Source of the DNA: Prevotella sp.
GTDB lineage: Bacteria > Bacteroidota > Bacteroidia > Bacteroidales > Bacteroidaceae
Assembly: GCA_017413085.1 (NCBI GenBank)
Contig: JAFPVC010000040.1
Coordinates: 1 to 43,750, forward strand
Length of the DNA stretch: 43,750 bases
Direction: 5' to 3'
In this document: piece after piece, positions 33,033 through 41,192 of the stretch
Layout: each line of letters opens with the position of its first letter
Numbering within the stretch: the stretch's first letter is position 1
Made by a program: the position numbers and the translations under genes
Notes under the pieces: model-generated
The model's input: only the letters and a program-made list of their open reading frames with translations
Database searches by the model: none
Told to the model about the DNA's origin: nothing

Positions 33033-34582
33033 AGAACATACATGTTCCAACATTAATAATCCTTGGGGGAAGTATCTTTTGTTTCTCCACGCAATATTTT
33101 GAACTAGCGAATACTATTCAGCGTTGCTGGACGGGTGGATTTGCGATTTTATTACTGATATATTACTTCGCAATGGTGTGCCTGGGGAAATGTGTCACCT
33201 TACCAAAAGACCAGATTATGAAGACGTTGTGTATACTTGGAATATTGGAGATTATCTTTTCCATAATACAACTTTTCGGGCTTTTACCAGACAATTACAA
33301 ATATGCACATTTCTCAGGAAGTCTGAACAATCCCGCCATATTTGGGATGTTGCTGTCATTCTGCGTACCTGTAAGCGTATATTTCCTCAAGTACACGGAT
33401 GGAAAGGAAAAGACATTGTGGAAGTTTCTATTTGTCATATTTGCAGTGTTCATAATCTTGTCTGACTCGCGTACTGCAATACTTGCATCTGCATGTGGTG
33501 CTTTGTCGGTATTGTTAATGATGGAGAAGAACTTATTTAGGGAGAAACTAAAAAAGAGGAAATTCAAGTTTCTCACATATATATTCATTGTGCTCACATT
33601 TGTATTTTTATATTTCTATAAACGCGATTCAGCAGAAGGGCGATTTCTAATTTGGAATGTCTGTGTAGAAATGATAAAAGAAAAACCATTATGGGGATGG
33701 GGAACGGATGGATTTTACGCCCATTACATGAATTATCAAGCGGAATATCTTAAATCACATGCTGGTTCTCCCTTTGCATTACTGGCTGACGAGACACAAA
33801 ATCCATTCAATGAATTTTTGCATATCGCAATTGTATGTGGCGTTCCTTGTTGCTTGTTCTTTTTCGGAATTATAATTGGAACAATATGGTATCTATGTAA
33901 CAGGCGTATAGAACATTGTGAGGTATTACTGGGACTGACCTTGGTATTTGTGGTATGGTGCATGTTTTGTTATCCGCTGACCACTCCATTTGTATGGATA
34001 ATACTTTCTTTTATTGCATTATCGACGATTAGCCGTGAGACTTTACCTAAACCATGTCATGCTGTTATATTCGTTATGTGCTTGTTTTGTTTGTTTCTAA
34101 TGGTAAAGAATGGATATGCGAATATTAGGAGAGTGTTTTTACAGGAATACGCAATGAATAATCATGATATACAGGTAATGGACAAGTACGAATCAATGTA
34201 TAGAGAAATGTCATCAAATGGTTTGTTTCTCTATAATTACGCTGCTATGCTTCATCTTAATGGAGATTACGAAAAGAGTATCATAGTTTTTAAAGAATGT
34301 TCTGCATATATCAACGATTACAACATGATGCTCCTAATGGGGGATAATTACCAACAAATGGATATTCCTGATTCTGCGATTGTGTATTATAAAAGGGCAA
34401 GTGAGATGATTCCCAACAGATTTCTGCCGCTGTATTATCAGATGGCTGTATATCAGGAACAAGGAAATAATAATAAAGCGAAGGAGATAGCAGAAATCAT
34501 CGTCCACAAAGAAAACAAGATTAAGAAATCTAAGACAGTTAATGAAATAATTATAAGGGCAAACGAATGTTTGAGGGAATGA
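33029..34582 (+). CDS. O-antigen ligase/Wzy-like polytopic protein with C-terminal TPRs
   Basis: This 517-residue protein has about ten to twelve hydrophobic membrane segments over residues 1-370. It has the Wzy_C/O-antigen ligase motifs GSLNNPAIFGMLLSF, LSDSRTAILA and the periplasmic-loop segment RFLIWNVCVEMIKEKPLWGWGTDGF. Residues about 395-510 form TPR-like helices (NYAAMLHLNGDYEKSIIVFKEC, DSAIVYYKRASEMIPNRFLPLYYQMAVY). The family joins or polymerises lipid-linked glycans in the periplasm, including glycan transfer to lipid A or to proteins. No other glycan synthesis gene is adjacent, so a ligase acting on a glycan made elsewhere is more likely than a dedicated polymerase. Start and stop each overlap neighbours by 4 nt, so it is surely co-expressed with them. 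Confidence 0.85.
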   Translation: MKNIHVPTLIILGGSIFCFSTQYFELANTIQRCWTGGFAILLLIYYFAMVCLGKCVTLPKDQIMKTLCILGILEIIFSIIQLFGLLPDNYKYAHFSGSLNNPAIFGMLLSFCVPVSVYFLKYTDGKEKTLWKFLFVIFAVFIILSDSRTAILASACGALSVLLMMEKNLFREKLKKRKFKFLTYIFIVLTFVFLYFYKRDSAEGRFLIWNVCVEMIKEKPLWGWGTDGFYAHYMNYQAEYLKSHAGSPFALLADETQNPFNEFLHIAIVCGVPCCLFFFGIIIGTIWYLCNRRIEHCEVLLGLTLVFVVWCMFCYPLTTPFVWIILSFIALSTISRETLPKPCHAVIFVMCLFCLFLMVKNGYANIRRVFLQEYAMNNHDIQVMDKYESMYREMSSNGLFLYNYAAMLHLNGDYEKSIIVFKECSAYINDYNMMLLMGDNYQQMDIPDSAIVYYKRASEMIPNRFLPLYYQMAVYQEQGNNNKAKEIAEIIVHKENKIKKSKTVNEIIIRANECLRE

Positions 34583-37401
34583 TTATGAATTTCAAAACTA
34601 TTTTATACAGCATCTCATTGTTTTTTGCGATTTATTCAGTTCTGTCATGTAACAAGGGACTTGACAAGGCCTTGGAGATATCTGGTGACAACAGGGGGGA
34701 GTTGGAGAAAGTTCTCAGGCATTTCGAGAACGACCCCGACCGGTTGAAATACAGAGCGGCTAAATTCCTCATAGAGAATATGCCTGGGCAATACTACAAT
34801 GCAGGACAGGGTGTAGAATACAGCGATTCCCTGTTTCTGGCGGCAGCAGGTGAATCGCAGAACATCCGCACGAAATGGTTCAACAACCACGCCTCCAGAA
34901 TTTACAGTCTGCCCTCGGAAATTGTTTATGACCTGACGACCCTCAAGGCCGACTTCCTGATAAAAGCTATTGAGGAGGCATGTGATGTGTGGAACGCTGC
35001 GCCATGGCATGAGGAATATGACGAAGAAATATTCTTTGAATACGTGCTGCCATACAGGCTCAACCACGAACCGCCGAGCGACTGGAGGCAGACCATAGAA
35101 GAGGAATACCCAATGCTTACAAAAGAATACGTCATCACGCGTCGCGGTTTCCAGATGGAAGCCGAGCAGGGATACTGCATCGGATGCCAGACCAAGGAAT
35201 ATATTGGTGCAGCAGGGCATAAGGCGGAAATGATGTTCAAGGGAAAATCCTCGGTGTCATTCACGATAGACTCAGAGCGGCAAACACACAAACGCCTCAT
35301 TGTGAAATATTCCACCAACGCACACCAAATGGAAGCCGTGGTGATGGTAAACGGAGTGTTTTTCGACACGCTAAGGCTGGCACCGACAAGAAACATAGAG
35401 TCATTTGCAGAGAAATGGTTCAACAAGGCGTTGCCGATAAAGAAAGGCAGAAACATCGTAAAAGTGTCCAACGTCACAGACTCCCTCTGCCTCGACTACA
35501 TTCAGTTTGGAGCAGTGGAAGATTTCAAAGCAGAGGACATAAAGGACTTCTCTGGTGACTATTACAGCATCATCAACAAGAAAACACAACACTGCATCAC
35601 ATTCGACACACTGAAGACTTCTATACAGAACATTATAGACTTGAAAAAGCTTGACACAAACGACAACACGCAGTTGCTGAGACTTGACTATGCAGGCTAT
35701 TCGCTCTGGAAAATAGGCTGTTTCACCAACAAAAGCAATGCTACAGACATGTGTCTTGAAATGGAATTCGGTACGCCACGCACTTTAAGCACAGACTCTA
35801 TCATCACTGCGGCAAAGTATATAAAACGGCCATTCCAGCAGTGGATTTTCTTTCCTGTGGGTGGCGATTACTATAGAATCATGAACAAGCACACGGGAAT
35901 GTTCCTTGACTCGGAAACCGACGCGGCGACGGGAAGGGAATACCTTGTGCAAAATCCTTATTCTGAGAAGGACAGTCAGATATGGAAGTTGAACAAGCGC
36001 GGAAGAAATCCATACAGCGACACTTTCTTCAAAGTCAACTCCGCATTCTCCGAGGCAATGCGGGTGTTCGACCTTACGCATCAGTTTGAGTATTACATCT
36101 ATGACAGTAAGTTTCAAACAAATGCAATATTATTATACAAAGCAAAAAGCGGAAAGTGTGCTGACGAAACAAGTTTCTCTATATATCTTTCCAGATATTT
36201 GGGCATACCCGCTGCATATGATTTTACCCCACATTGGGGCAATCGTAGCAACAGCCACTCATGGAGTGTATTGATAGGAAAAGATGGAAAAGCCGTACCA
36301 TTCTTCATGGGTAACGTGCCTGGGGATACGGTGCATTATTTCTACTCCTACATAAAGCCCAAAGTGTTCCGCTATCGCTATAGTGTAAACAAGAAACTCA
36401 TAAATGACTTAAAACACGAAGAATCCGTACCAGAATTGTTTGTTAATAATACAAGGATAACCGACGTTACGGATGAATACTGTAAGACATCAGATGTGGT
36501 ACGCCCTGTACCCAAGGAAATACAAAACAGGAAAGTGGCATACATTTGCGTCTTCGACAACAGAAACTGGGTGCCCGTGGATTATGGCATGATAAAGGGT
36601 GGCAAGGTCAGATTCAAATCTATGGGTCGCGGCATCATGTATATGGCAGGACTGTTCGTGAATGGGACAATTGTACCATTCGGAAACCCTTTCCTTATCA
36701 CCAACGATGGAGATATAAAAGACATTGATGTGAACGAGAAGGAAACCGTACGAATGAAACTGCTGAGGAAATACCCATTCATGGGGGCGCAGGACTTCTT
36801 CAACAGCAGAATGAACGGAGGACAGTTCCAAGCATCCAACTATGAGGATTTCTCAGACAGTACAGTGTTATATGTACACAAAGGCATCACTAACGGCAAC
36901 TGGTATGACATCCCTATCAGAACCCAACGGCCACACAAGTTCCTGCGGTATATAGGTGGCAGGGGTTCTTTCTGCAACATCAACGAACTGGAGTTCTATG
37001 ATTCTACGGGCAAGAAGATAGAAGGCACTATTATAGGGACAGAGGGAGAAGACTGGGGAAAGAAAGAAAAAGTATTTGACGGCGACATTCTCACTGGTTT
37101 CGGTGGTCTAAGTCCTGACGGAAACTGGGTGGGTCTGGCACTGAAAATCCCATGTATGGTGTCAAGAATTCGATACATAGGCAGAAATGATGGAAACGGA
37201 ATAGAAATGAATGATAGCTACGAGTTGCTGTATTGGAGTTCGGCACGAGGCTGGGTGAAGCATGGTAACAAGGTAGCAAAGGACAATGTCATCTATTTTG
37301 AGAATGTTCCAGCTGGAGGATTATATATTCTAAGGGATTTAACAAAAGGCGTGGAGGAACGCATTTTCACTTACGAAAACGGTAAGCAAGTATGGTGGTA
37401 G
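34579..37401 (+). CDS. Large lipoprotein with lectin-like, transglutaminase-like and discoidin-like domains
   Basis: This lipoprotein is about 940 residues long. An earlier ATG exists at 34567, but 34579 gives a 4-nt ATGA overlap with the preceding stop; 34585, behind GAGGG, is also possible. The signal has lipobox SVLSC. An N-terminal helical domain is followed by a CBM-like beta domain (about 190-310) and a beta-trefoil, ricin-like region (about 327-474) with DYYSIINKKT, QQWIFFPV and SQIWKLN. A transglutaminase-like core follows, with Cys527 (GKCADE), His560 (NSHSW) and candidate Asp569. The C-terminus (about 785-900) resembles an F5/8-type discoidin domain (FLRYIGGRGSFCNINELEFYD). It may be a sugar-directed surface enzyme that cuts or crosslinks peptide bonds; the reaction is not known. 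Confidence 0.8.
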   Translation: MIMNFKTILYSISLFFAIYSVLSCNKGLDKALEISGDNRGELEKVLRHFENDPDRLKYRAAKFLIENMPGQYYNAGQGVEYSDSLFLAAAGESQNIRTKWFNNHASRIYSLPSEIVYDLTTLKADFLIKAIEEACDVWNAAPWHEEYDEEIFFEYVLPYRLNHEPPSDWRQTIEEEYPMLTKEYVITRRGFQMEAEQGYCIGCQTKEYIGAAGHKAEMMFKGKSSVSFTIDSERQTHKRLIVKYSTNAHQMEAVVMVNGVFFDTLRLAPTRNIESFAEKWFNKALPIKKGRNIVKVSNVTDSLCLDYIQFGAVEDFKAEDIKDFSGDYYSIINKKTQHCITFDTLKTSIQNIIDLKKLDTNDNTQLLRLDYAGYSLWKIGCFTNKSNATDMCLEMEFGTPRTLSTDSIITAAKYIKRPFQQWIFFPVGGDYYRIMNKHTGMFLDSETDAATGREYLVQNPYSEKDSQIWKLNKRGRNPYSDTFFKVNSAFSEAMRVFDLTHQFEYYIYDSKFQTNAILLYKAKSGKCADETSFSIYLSRYLGIPAAYDFTPHWGNRSNSHSWSVLIGKDGKAVPFFMGNVPGDTVHYFYSYIKPKVFRYRYSVNKKLINDLKHEESVPELFVNNTRITDVTDEYCKTSDVVRPVPKEIQNRKVAYICVFDNRNWVPVDYGMIKGGKVRFKSMGRGIMYMAGLFVNGTIVPFGNPFLITNDGDIKDIDVNEKETVRMKLLRKYPFMGAQDFFNSRMNGGQFQASNYEDFSDSTVLYVHKGITNGNWYDIPIRTQRPHKFLRYIGGRGSFCNINELEFYDSTGKKIEGTIIGTEGEDWGKKEKVFDGDILTGFGGLSPDGNWVGLALKIPCMVSRIRYIGRNDGNGIEMNDSYELLYWSSARGWVKHGNKVAKDNVIYFENVPAGGLYILRDLTKGVEERIFTYENGKQVWW

Positions 37402-37476
37402 AAGCAATTAACTAATCGCCTTATATATGCACAGGCATCATTCTTGCTATTTTTGTTTCACATCAACATAAAAAAC

Positions 37477-37531
37477 GTATCATACCACCCTATATAATAA
37501 TGTCGGAGCTTTGGTATGATACTTTTTTTTT
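37477..37531 (+). terminator. Terminator-like inverted repeat before the xylan operon
   Basis: An 11-bp perfect inverted repeat (37477-37487 and 37512-37522, GTATCATACCA) with a 24-nt loop is followed by a run of T (37524-37531). The right arm overlaps the -33 TTTG of the next promoter, so it could also be an operator. Confidence 0.65.
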
Positions 37532-37540
37532 CTAACTTTG
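37510..37540 (+). promoter_or_regulatory. Promoter of the GH43-GH43-GH67 operon
   Basis: TTTG at 37510-37513, 19 nt, then TAACTTTG at 37533-37540, predicting a start near 37547 and a 22-nt leader before the ATG at 37569. It is the only good promoter seen for the three xylan genes. Confidence 0.75.
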
Positions 37541-37568
37541 TAGTTCGTTAATTATATGCTAACTGACA

Positions 37569-39692
37569 ATGAAGATAAAATCAGCATTATTTCTATTGGG
37601 TATGCCGGCAATCGTGTCGGCACAGAACCCGATTATCAGGGATCAGTTTACAGCTGACCCCACCGCTCGAGTTTTTAATAACAAGGTTTATGTTTACCCC
37701 TCACATGACATCTTTCCGCCTGACGGACAGAGGCAGGACTGGTTCTGCATGGAAGACTACCATGTGTTCTCGTCGGAGAACCTCACCGAATGGACAGACC
37801 ACGGAATGATTCTGTCACAGCTGACCGTGCCTTGGGGCAATCCGGCTGGCTACTCCATGTGGGCACCTGACTGTGTGTATAAAAACGGGAAGTATTATTT
37901 CTACTACCCTAATGCTCCGAAAAGCGGCAGAGGCTTTGCCATCGGCGTAGCCACGGCCGACAGTCCGGAAGGACCATTCACCTGCCAACCGGAACCCATT
38001 AAAGGCGTTTCGGGCATAGACCCATGCGTGCTCGTTGACGACGACGGCTCTGCCTATATCTACTGGAGCGGCATGGGCATCAGAGGTGCTAAACTGAAGG
38101 ATAACATGCTGGAACTTGACGGCGAACTGCAGGAGATGAAGATGCCTCGTCGTGAGGGACAGCCAGAGATGCCGCCGATGAAAGTGGGCGGGCAGGTGAT
38201 GGAAGGCCTGCCCGACGGTTTCAAGGAAGGACCGTTTGCCTTCAAGCGCGGCGACTGGTATTACCTCACCTTCCCATGGGTGCGCGGCGACAACAGCAAT
38301 GGAAAGAACCCTACGGAAACACTGGCATACGCCATGTCTAAATCGCCGCTGGGTCCTTGGGATTTCAAGGGCATCATCATGGCTGAGCACGAAAACCACT
38401 GCTGGACAAATCACCACAGCCTCATAGAATACAAGGGACAGTGGTATATCTTCTACCACCACAACGTGTTCTCTCCAAATGACGACAAGCGCCGTTCCGC
38501 ACAGATAGAGAAGGTGTTCTTCAATGCTGACGGCACCATCCAGGAGGTAAAGGAAACAATGCGTGGCGTGGGTATCAACAGCGCAACGGAGAAAATTGAG
38601 ATAGACCGTTACAGCAGTGCCAGTGCCGGCGTGACTACACAGTTGATAGATACGGTGAACACATTCCGCAGCCTTGAGGCCACATTGCCGCAGAAAGGCA
38701 GCTGGATAAAATACAATGATGTGGACTTCAGCTGTATTACCGACGGTTACATCGTTGTAAACGCCAAGGCAGCAGGAAATACTAAGTTCGCAATACGGGA
38801 AAAGAGTGCCAACGGCAAGGTGATTGCCCAGTTCGACATGAAGGTGAAGCCTGATGCAGGAGACCAGTCGCCATTCCGCCGCGACCTCAGCAACCAGTGG
38901 CTTACGCAATCGGCTGTACTGGACTACACTCCGAAGGGAGTGACTGACTTGGTCGTAACATGCGAAGGCGATGCAAGCGTAAGCATTGACTGGGCACAGT
39001 TCAAGAACCGTGCGAAGTATTTCTCACCAGTCACCACCGCCAGTGCACAGCCTGACGATGAAGGCTTCATACGTCGTTGGCTGGTATTGGAACCCATAGA
39101 CAAGCCGAACCGTGGCAATACCGTGTTTACGGATTCATACCTGCGTGAGCACTTCAACATGGAGTATTTCAAAGGACAACAGACCATCGTACCGAAGGAC
39201 GGCCAGAAGGTCAAGGTGTCGTTCAAGCAGGAGCAGGTGCCGGCGGGCTTCGGCCGTGGCAATCAGGCAGAGCCAGCCAAGCCAGAGATTAAGACTGTCA
39301 ACCAGACCCTGACATGGCATGCGCTTGACAGCGAGAACATGAATGTGAAACTCTTCCGCTTTGCCGAGAAGTGGAGCAACAAGGTGTATGGCGTGCTCTT
39401 CTGGACCGTCACCATCATTGACTGTGATGAAGACATCGAGAACGTGCGCCTGGCCGTAGGTTCCAACTCTGCATCCATGTGGTGGCTCAACGGCAAGGAG
39501 GCGCTTCTGATGTCAGGCGACCGCCGCATGGTGAAGGACGATGCCATGTCGCCGCGCCTTACACTGAAGAAGGGACGTAACATCCTGCGCGGTGCCATCA
39601 TCAACGGCCCCGGCATGAGTGACTTCTGCGTACGCTTCCTCGACGAGAAGGGCAACCCTGTTAAGAATTATCAGATTAAAACCAACAATTAA
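37569..39692 (+). CDS. Secreted GH43 glycosidase with CBM6-like module
   Basis: This 707-residue protein has a signal peptide (1-18, AIVSAQ). The GH43 five-bladed propeller is at about 20-320, with the likely catalytic base in FTADPTARVFN, the pKa-tuning Asp in GIDPCVLVDDDGSAYIYWSG and the acid in GFKEGPFAFKRGDWYYLTFP. It is followed by a CBM6-like beta-sandwich (about 340-480, ending VSIDWAQFK) and a C-terminal module of about 220 residues (RRWLVLEPIDKPNRG...) that probably binds substrate or packs on the catalytic domain. Xylosidase or arabinofuranosidase activity on xylan side chains is likely from its operon with GH67, but subfamily was not determined. The next gene starts 14 nt later. 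Confidence 0.87.
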   Translation: MKIKSALFLLGMPAIVSAQNPIIRDQFTADPTARVFNNKVYVYPSHDIFPPDGQRQDWFCMEDYHVFSSENLTEWTDHGMILSQLTVPWGNPAGYSMWAPDCVYKNGKYYFYYPNAPKSGRGFAIGVATADSPEGPFTCQPEPIKGVSGIDPCVLVDDDGSAYIYWSGMGIRGAKLKDNMLELDGELQEMKMPRREGQPEMPPMKVGGQVMEGLPDGFKEGPFAFKRGDWYYLTFPWVRGDNSNGKNPTETLAYAMSKSPLGPWDFKGIIMAEHENHCWTNHHSLIEYKGQWYIFYHHNVFSPNDDKRRSAQIEKVFFNADGTIQEVKETMRGVGINSATEKIEIDRYSSASAGVTTQLIDTVNTFRSLEATLPQKGSWIKYNDVDFSCITDGYIVVNAKAAGNTKFAIREKSANGKVIAQFDMKVKPDAGDQSPFRRDLSNQWLTQSAVLDYTPKGVTDLVVTCEGDASVSIDWAQFKNRAKYFSPVTTASAQPDDEGFIRRWLVLEPIDKPNRGNTVFTDSYLREHFNMEYFKGQQTIVPKDGQKVKVSFKQEQVPAGFGRGNQAEPAKPEIKTVNQTLTWHALDSENMNVKLFRFAEKWSNKVYGVLFWTVTIIDCDEDIENVRLAVGSNSASMWWLNGKEALLMSGDRRMVKDDAMSPRLTLKKGRNILRGAIINGPGMSDFCVRFLDEKGNPVKNYQIKTNN

Positions 39693-39706
39693 GATTATCA
39701 AGAGTC

Positions 39707-41185
39707 ATGATTAAATATACAAAAGAGAGACGCAGACTGCTTTGCGCAGCATTCTTCACTCTTCATTCTTCACTCCTCACTGTTCAGGCACAGGTTGGCG
39801 CACCTTACATACATGACCCCTCAACCATTGCAGAATGTGAAGGAAAATACTACACCTTCGGCACCGGTGGCGGAGGTCTGATTTCAGAAGACGGCTGGAC
39901 ATGGAACAGCGGTGCCGACCGTCCCGGCGGTGGTGCTGCACCTGACGTCCTGAAGATTGGCGACCGTTACCTTTGCATCTACGGTGCCACTGGCGGCGGT
40001 CTCGGCGGTGGCCATGCCGGACGCATCCTCACGATGTGGAACAAGACACTCGACCCGAAGTCGCCTGATTTCAAGTGGACCGAGGCTGTGGAGGTATGCG
40101 CCTCTGACGGCATGGAAGACCAGGATGCCATTGACCCCGGATTGCTCCTTGACCCTACCACGGGCAGACTATGGGTAAGCTATGGCACATACTTCGGCAC
40201 CATACGTCTTATAGAAATTGACCCAAAGACTGGTTTCCGTGTCAGCGGCAACAAGGAGAAAGACATCGCCATCGACTGTGAGGCTACTGACCTGATATAC
40301 CGTGACGGATGGTATTATCTGCTCGGCACCCACGGCACATGCTGCGACGGTGTTAATTCCACGTATAATATAGTGGTAGGCCGCTCACGCAGCGTGCAGG
40401 GCCCTTACCTTGACAATGTGGGTCGCGACATGTATCACGGCGGTGGCAAGATGGTGATAGCCGCCGGTGACCGTGTGTGTGGCCCCGGACACTTCGGACG
40501 CACCATAATCGACGAAGGCGTTGAAATAATGTCATGCCACTATGAAGCTGATTTCGAAGTCAGTGGCCGCAGCGTTCTTGGCATACGCCCACTGCTGTGG
40601 AAGAACGGCTGGCCTGTGGCAGGCGACAAGTTCAAGGGCGGCACATTTGAAATAGAGAGTGAGCGCCGTGGCTATGCACTGGAACTTGCCGTCGATTTTG
40701 TGCGTATGAAACAGGAACGTCAGGGCTGGTTCAACCGTGAGCAGATGCAGCAGCCTGTCAAGCCTATCGCCAACCAGACACTGGCTGAGGTTATCGACAC
40801 ATGGCCAAAGGGCGACATCCCTGCACGCATAGGCGACTATATGTTCCGTCCGCATCAGCGTTGGACTGTGACTTCTGCTGAGGGCAAGGGCGGCTACTTG
40901 GGTGGCCCTTACTTCAAGATTGTCATCGAGGGAACAGAGCGTGCTCTCGCTGCCACGGCAGACAAGGAAGTTACCACCGTACCTGCATACACTGGAGCCG
41001 ACGAACAGTTATGGCGCATTGAGCAACTGACTGACGGCACCTTCCGCATCATGCCCAAGACAATACCGGGCATAGAAGGCACGAACACTCGCTATTGCCT
41101 CTATTCGGCTGGCGACTCCACACCTACCCTCGCTGAATATGACTTCAACAGCGACAACTCAAAGTGGAATTTCCGCAACCACTAA
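39707..41185 (+). CDS. Secreted GH43-like glycosidase
   Basis: This 492-residue protein has a propeller with GAPYIHDPSTIAECEGKYYTFGT (probable catalytic Asp), DQDAIDPGLLLDPTTGRLWVSYG and CEATDLIYRDGWYYLLGTHGTCC (probable acid), close to arabinan-type GH43 enzymes. A C-terminal region (about 320-490) is beta-rich and includes FRPHQRWTV and LWRIEQLTDGTFRIMPK, which resembles a small carbohydrate-binding trefoil. Its signal peptide hydrophobic core (FFTLHSSLLTV) is encoded by five 7-bp repeats, which is unusual. Activity on arabinose side chains of xylan is suggested by context. The stop lies 7 nt before the GH67 start. Confidence 0.85.
   Translation: MIKYTKERRRLLCAAFFTLHSSLLTVQAQVGAPYIHDPSTIAECEGKYYTFGTGGGGLISEDGWTWNSGADRPGGGAAPDVLKIGDRYLCIYGATGGGLGGGHAGRILTMWNKTLDPKSPDFKWTEAVEVCASDGMEDQDAIDPGLLLDPTTGRLWVSYGTYFGTIRLIEIDPKTGFRVSGNKEKDIAIDCEATDLIYRDGWYYLLGTHGTCCDGVNSTYNIVVGRSRSVQGPYLDNVGRDMYHGGGKMVIAAGDRVCGPGHFGRTIIDEGVEIMSCHYEADFEVSGRSVLGIRPLLWKNGWPVAGDKFKGGTFEIESERRGYALELAVDFVRMKQERQGWFNREQMQQPVKPIANQTLAEVIDTWPKGDIPARIGDYMFRPHQRWTVTSAEGKGGYLGGPYFKIVIEGTERALAATADKEVTTVPAYTGADEQLWRIEQLTDGTFRIMPKTIPGIEGTNTRYCLYSAGDSTPTLAEYDFNSDNSKWNFRNH
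39752..39786. repeat. Five 7-bp repeats inside a signal peptide
   Basis: TTCTTCA, CTCTTCA, TTCTTCA, CTCCTCA, CTGTTCA follow each other in the reading frame of the GH43 gene and encode FFTLHSSLLTVQ. The 14-base unit differs from the array at 1-78 mainly by A to C, which turns the TAA words into TCA and so removes stop codons. Confidence 0.85.
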
Positions 41186-41192
41186 ACTTTTG

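Noticed and set aside
28174-37401. Classical antiphage defence island or toxin-immunity locus
   Set aside because: All products except the Wzy-like protein carry export or lipoprotein signals, and no nuclease, helicase, sensor or obvious immunity protein is present; a surface role fits better.
37815-38909. 364-codon minus-strand open frame opposite the first GH43 gene
   Set aside because: The GH43 motifs on the plus strand are unmistakable; the opposite frame is rich in His/Arg/Val shadow sequence without domains.
41139-41192. Extended GH67 N-terminus overlapping the previous GH43 gene
   Set aside because: The extra residues precede a complete signal peptide starting at 41193 and would put it internally; the frame overlap is fortuitous.
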